Origin: Macquaria australasica
Lineage: Eukaryota > Chordata > Actinopteri > Centrarchiformes > Percichthyidae
Assembly (NCBI GenBank): GCA_005408345.1
Contig: SEMN01000017.1
Coordinates: 1,302,001 to 1,366,000, forward strand
Length of the DNA stretch: 64,000 bases
Direction of reading: 5' to 3'
Shown: one piece after another, positions 63,010 to 64,000 of the stretch
How the letters are laid out: each line of letters begins with the position of its first letter
How positions within the stretch are numbered: position 1 is the stretch's first letter
Position numbers and translations under genes: made by a program
Notes under the pieces: generated by a model
What the model saw: the letters and a program-made list of their open reading frames with translations, nothing else
The model's database searches: none
Told to the model about the DNA's origin: nothing

Positions 63010-64000
63010 TAAAGTCCAAAAGTTGGGCTTTTTCATGGGTTTGTTCCTTATTTTGTGATAAATAGAATGAGCTCATGCAAGGGTCTTCTCTATTGAGCAG
63101 TAAAACCGTCGGCCCACTTTCCAAGGTCGGCACATAGACTGCTGTGAAAGGTGCCCTCTTTCTTACTTCAGAGAGCTGAAAATGAGTTGATGTATGCGAA
63201 TTTGTGGGAATGCTTGAGACTTATCACTCTCACTATAAAACGGGATATTTCAGCATTAAACTCAAGGTGTTTTCAAGGTAAACAACAAGGTCTTTTTTTT
63301 CTCCTTTTCTCTTTCAATCCAATTCCTTCTTCTCTTCACCTTCCATTCACTGTAACTGTACTGTTCAGGACACTTTTCTTTCCTCAAGTGCTTTTCAGTG
63401 CTTCGACATTTGTGTGTGTATTTGTGTGTGTGTATGTGTCTGTCAAGCTAGTGTGTGAAGCTAGAACACTTCACTTTGGAACTCAGCAACAAAGAGCCAC
63501 ACCCCATGAGTCAGAGGCTATGATCAACCTGTTTACACTTTAATTAAAATCCAAGGATCTACTACCATTTTATCACATCAATTAGGCACATAAATACTGG
63601 CGGGCTGATGAACCTCTGTAATGTAGCCCCTGCTGGCTCACACCATCACAACCTGCCCCACGCTGCTGCTGCTGCAAGAGTGTGTACATGTGTGTGCGCT
63701 GTAGGTACTGATCAAAGCAAAACTCTCAGCGTTTGTATTTAAAACGTGTGTGTGCATGTGCATGTATATGGAAATGTGTTCTGTACAACTATGAATATTT
63801 TTCAAACTGTATAAATATGGAAAGTGCACCAGGCTGAAGTGTATGTCATGTAGCAGGATCAATTCCAGTTTCCTTATTGCATCACTATATACATCCACGC
63901 TTGCTATCTCCCCTGTCTACACTTTGTTCTCTATGTAAAAACAGAAATCTTAAAAATGTGTATATATGTAGGTGTCTGACTGTGCACATTTACACATCTG
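62294..64000 (-). other. Intron upstream of exon A, continuing past the window
   Basis: No coding exon was found between exon A and the window end. The stretch includes a CA microsatellite (62979-63007), other CA/GT-rich sequence and a short CTG run near 63663. The missing 5' exons must lie beyond base 64000. Confidence 0.65.
62979..63007. repeat. (AC)n microsatellite
   Basis: An uninterrupted AC run of about 14 units near the window end. Confidence 0.9.

Noticed and set aside
1..64000. CRISPR arrays, bacterial operons, phage or endogenous viral genes
   Set aside because: No regularly spaced repeats, no ribosome-binding patterns, and no reverse transcriptase, capsid or integrase motifs were seen in any frame.

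Overview
The window reads as a nuclear genomic segment from a teleost (ray-finned) fish. Coding exons are short and separated by kilobase introns with GT-AG borders. CA/GT microsatellites are frequent. Several dispersed repeats are of types I recognise from many teleost genomes: a tRNA-derived SINE with an AATAAAG..ATGCCC tail, a family beginning GCTGCAA(C/T)TAA, and short non-autonomous DNA-transposon-like elements. There is no sign of bacterial or viral gene organisation. Nearly all short open frames in the window are chance frames or microsatellite shadows.

One protein-coding gene is well supported. It lies on the minus strand from about 62293 down to 44360. Six consecutive exons (61998-62293, 60591-60725, 57260-57340, 55123-55283, 52265-52438, 46036-46156) have good splice sites, and their reading phases join without conflict into a 321-residue C-terminal segment ending in a stop codon. 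The first visible exon encodes a Ser/Pro/Arg-rich linker. The next five encode an acidic helix followed by a compact, Trp- and Leu-rich helical domain and a basic Ser-rich tail. The 5' part of the gene lies beyond base 64000. I do not recognise the family, so no symbol is given. Downstream lies an inferred 3' UTR of about 1.7 kb with a poly(A) signal, an AU-rich nonamer and a miR-101-type seed match.

Bases 1 to about 44360 contain no gene I can support. This looks like a gene-poor flank 3' of the gene above. It carries an ancient 190-bp tandem duplication near 1.1-1.45 kb, dispersed repeats, two SINE copies, a 480-bp hAT-like element, a nested transposon insertion near 42 kb and many microsatellites. 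Three segments (about 6.1, 11.3 and 16.0 kb) are less repetitive, balanced in composition and dense in homeodomain, SOX or YY1-like words. They resemble conserved non-coding enhancers, but that is inference and needs cross-species alignment.

Within the introns, the most notable items are a 287-bp MITE with clear terminal inverted repeats (49654-49940) and a CpG-rich, exon-like plus-strand segment flanked by splice-like signals (59726-59873).
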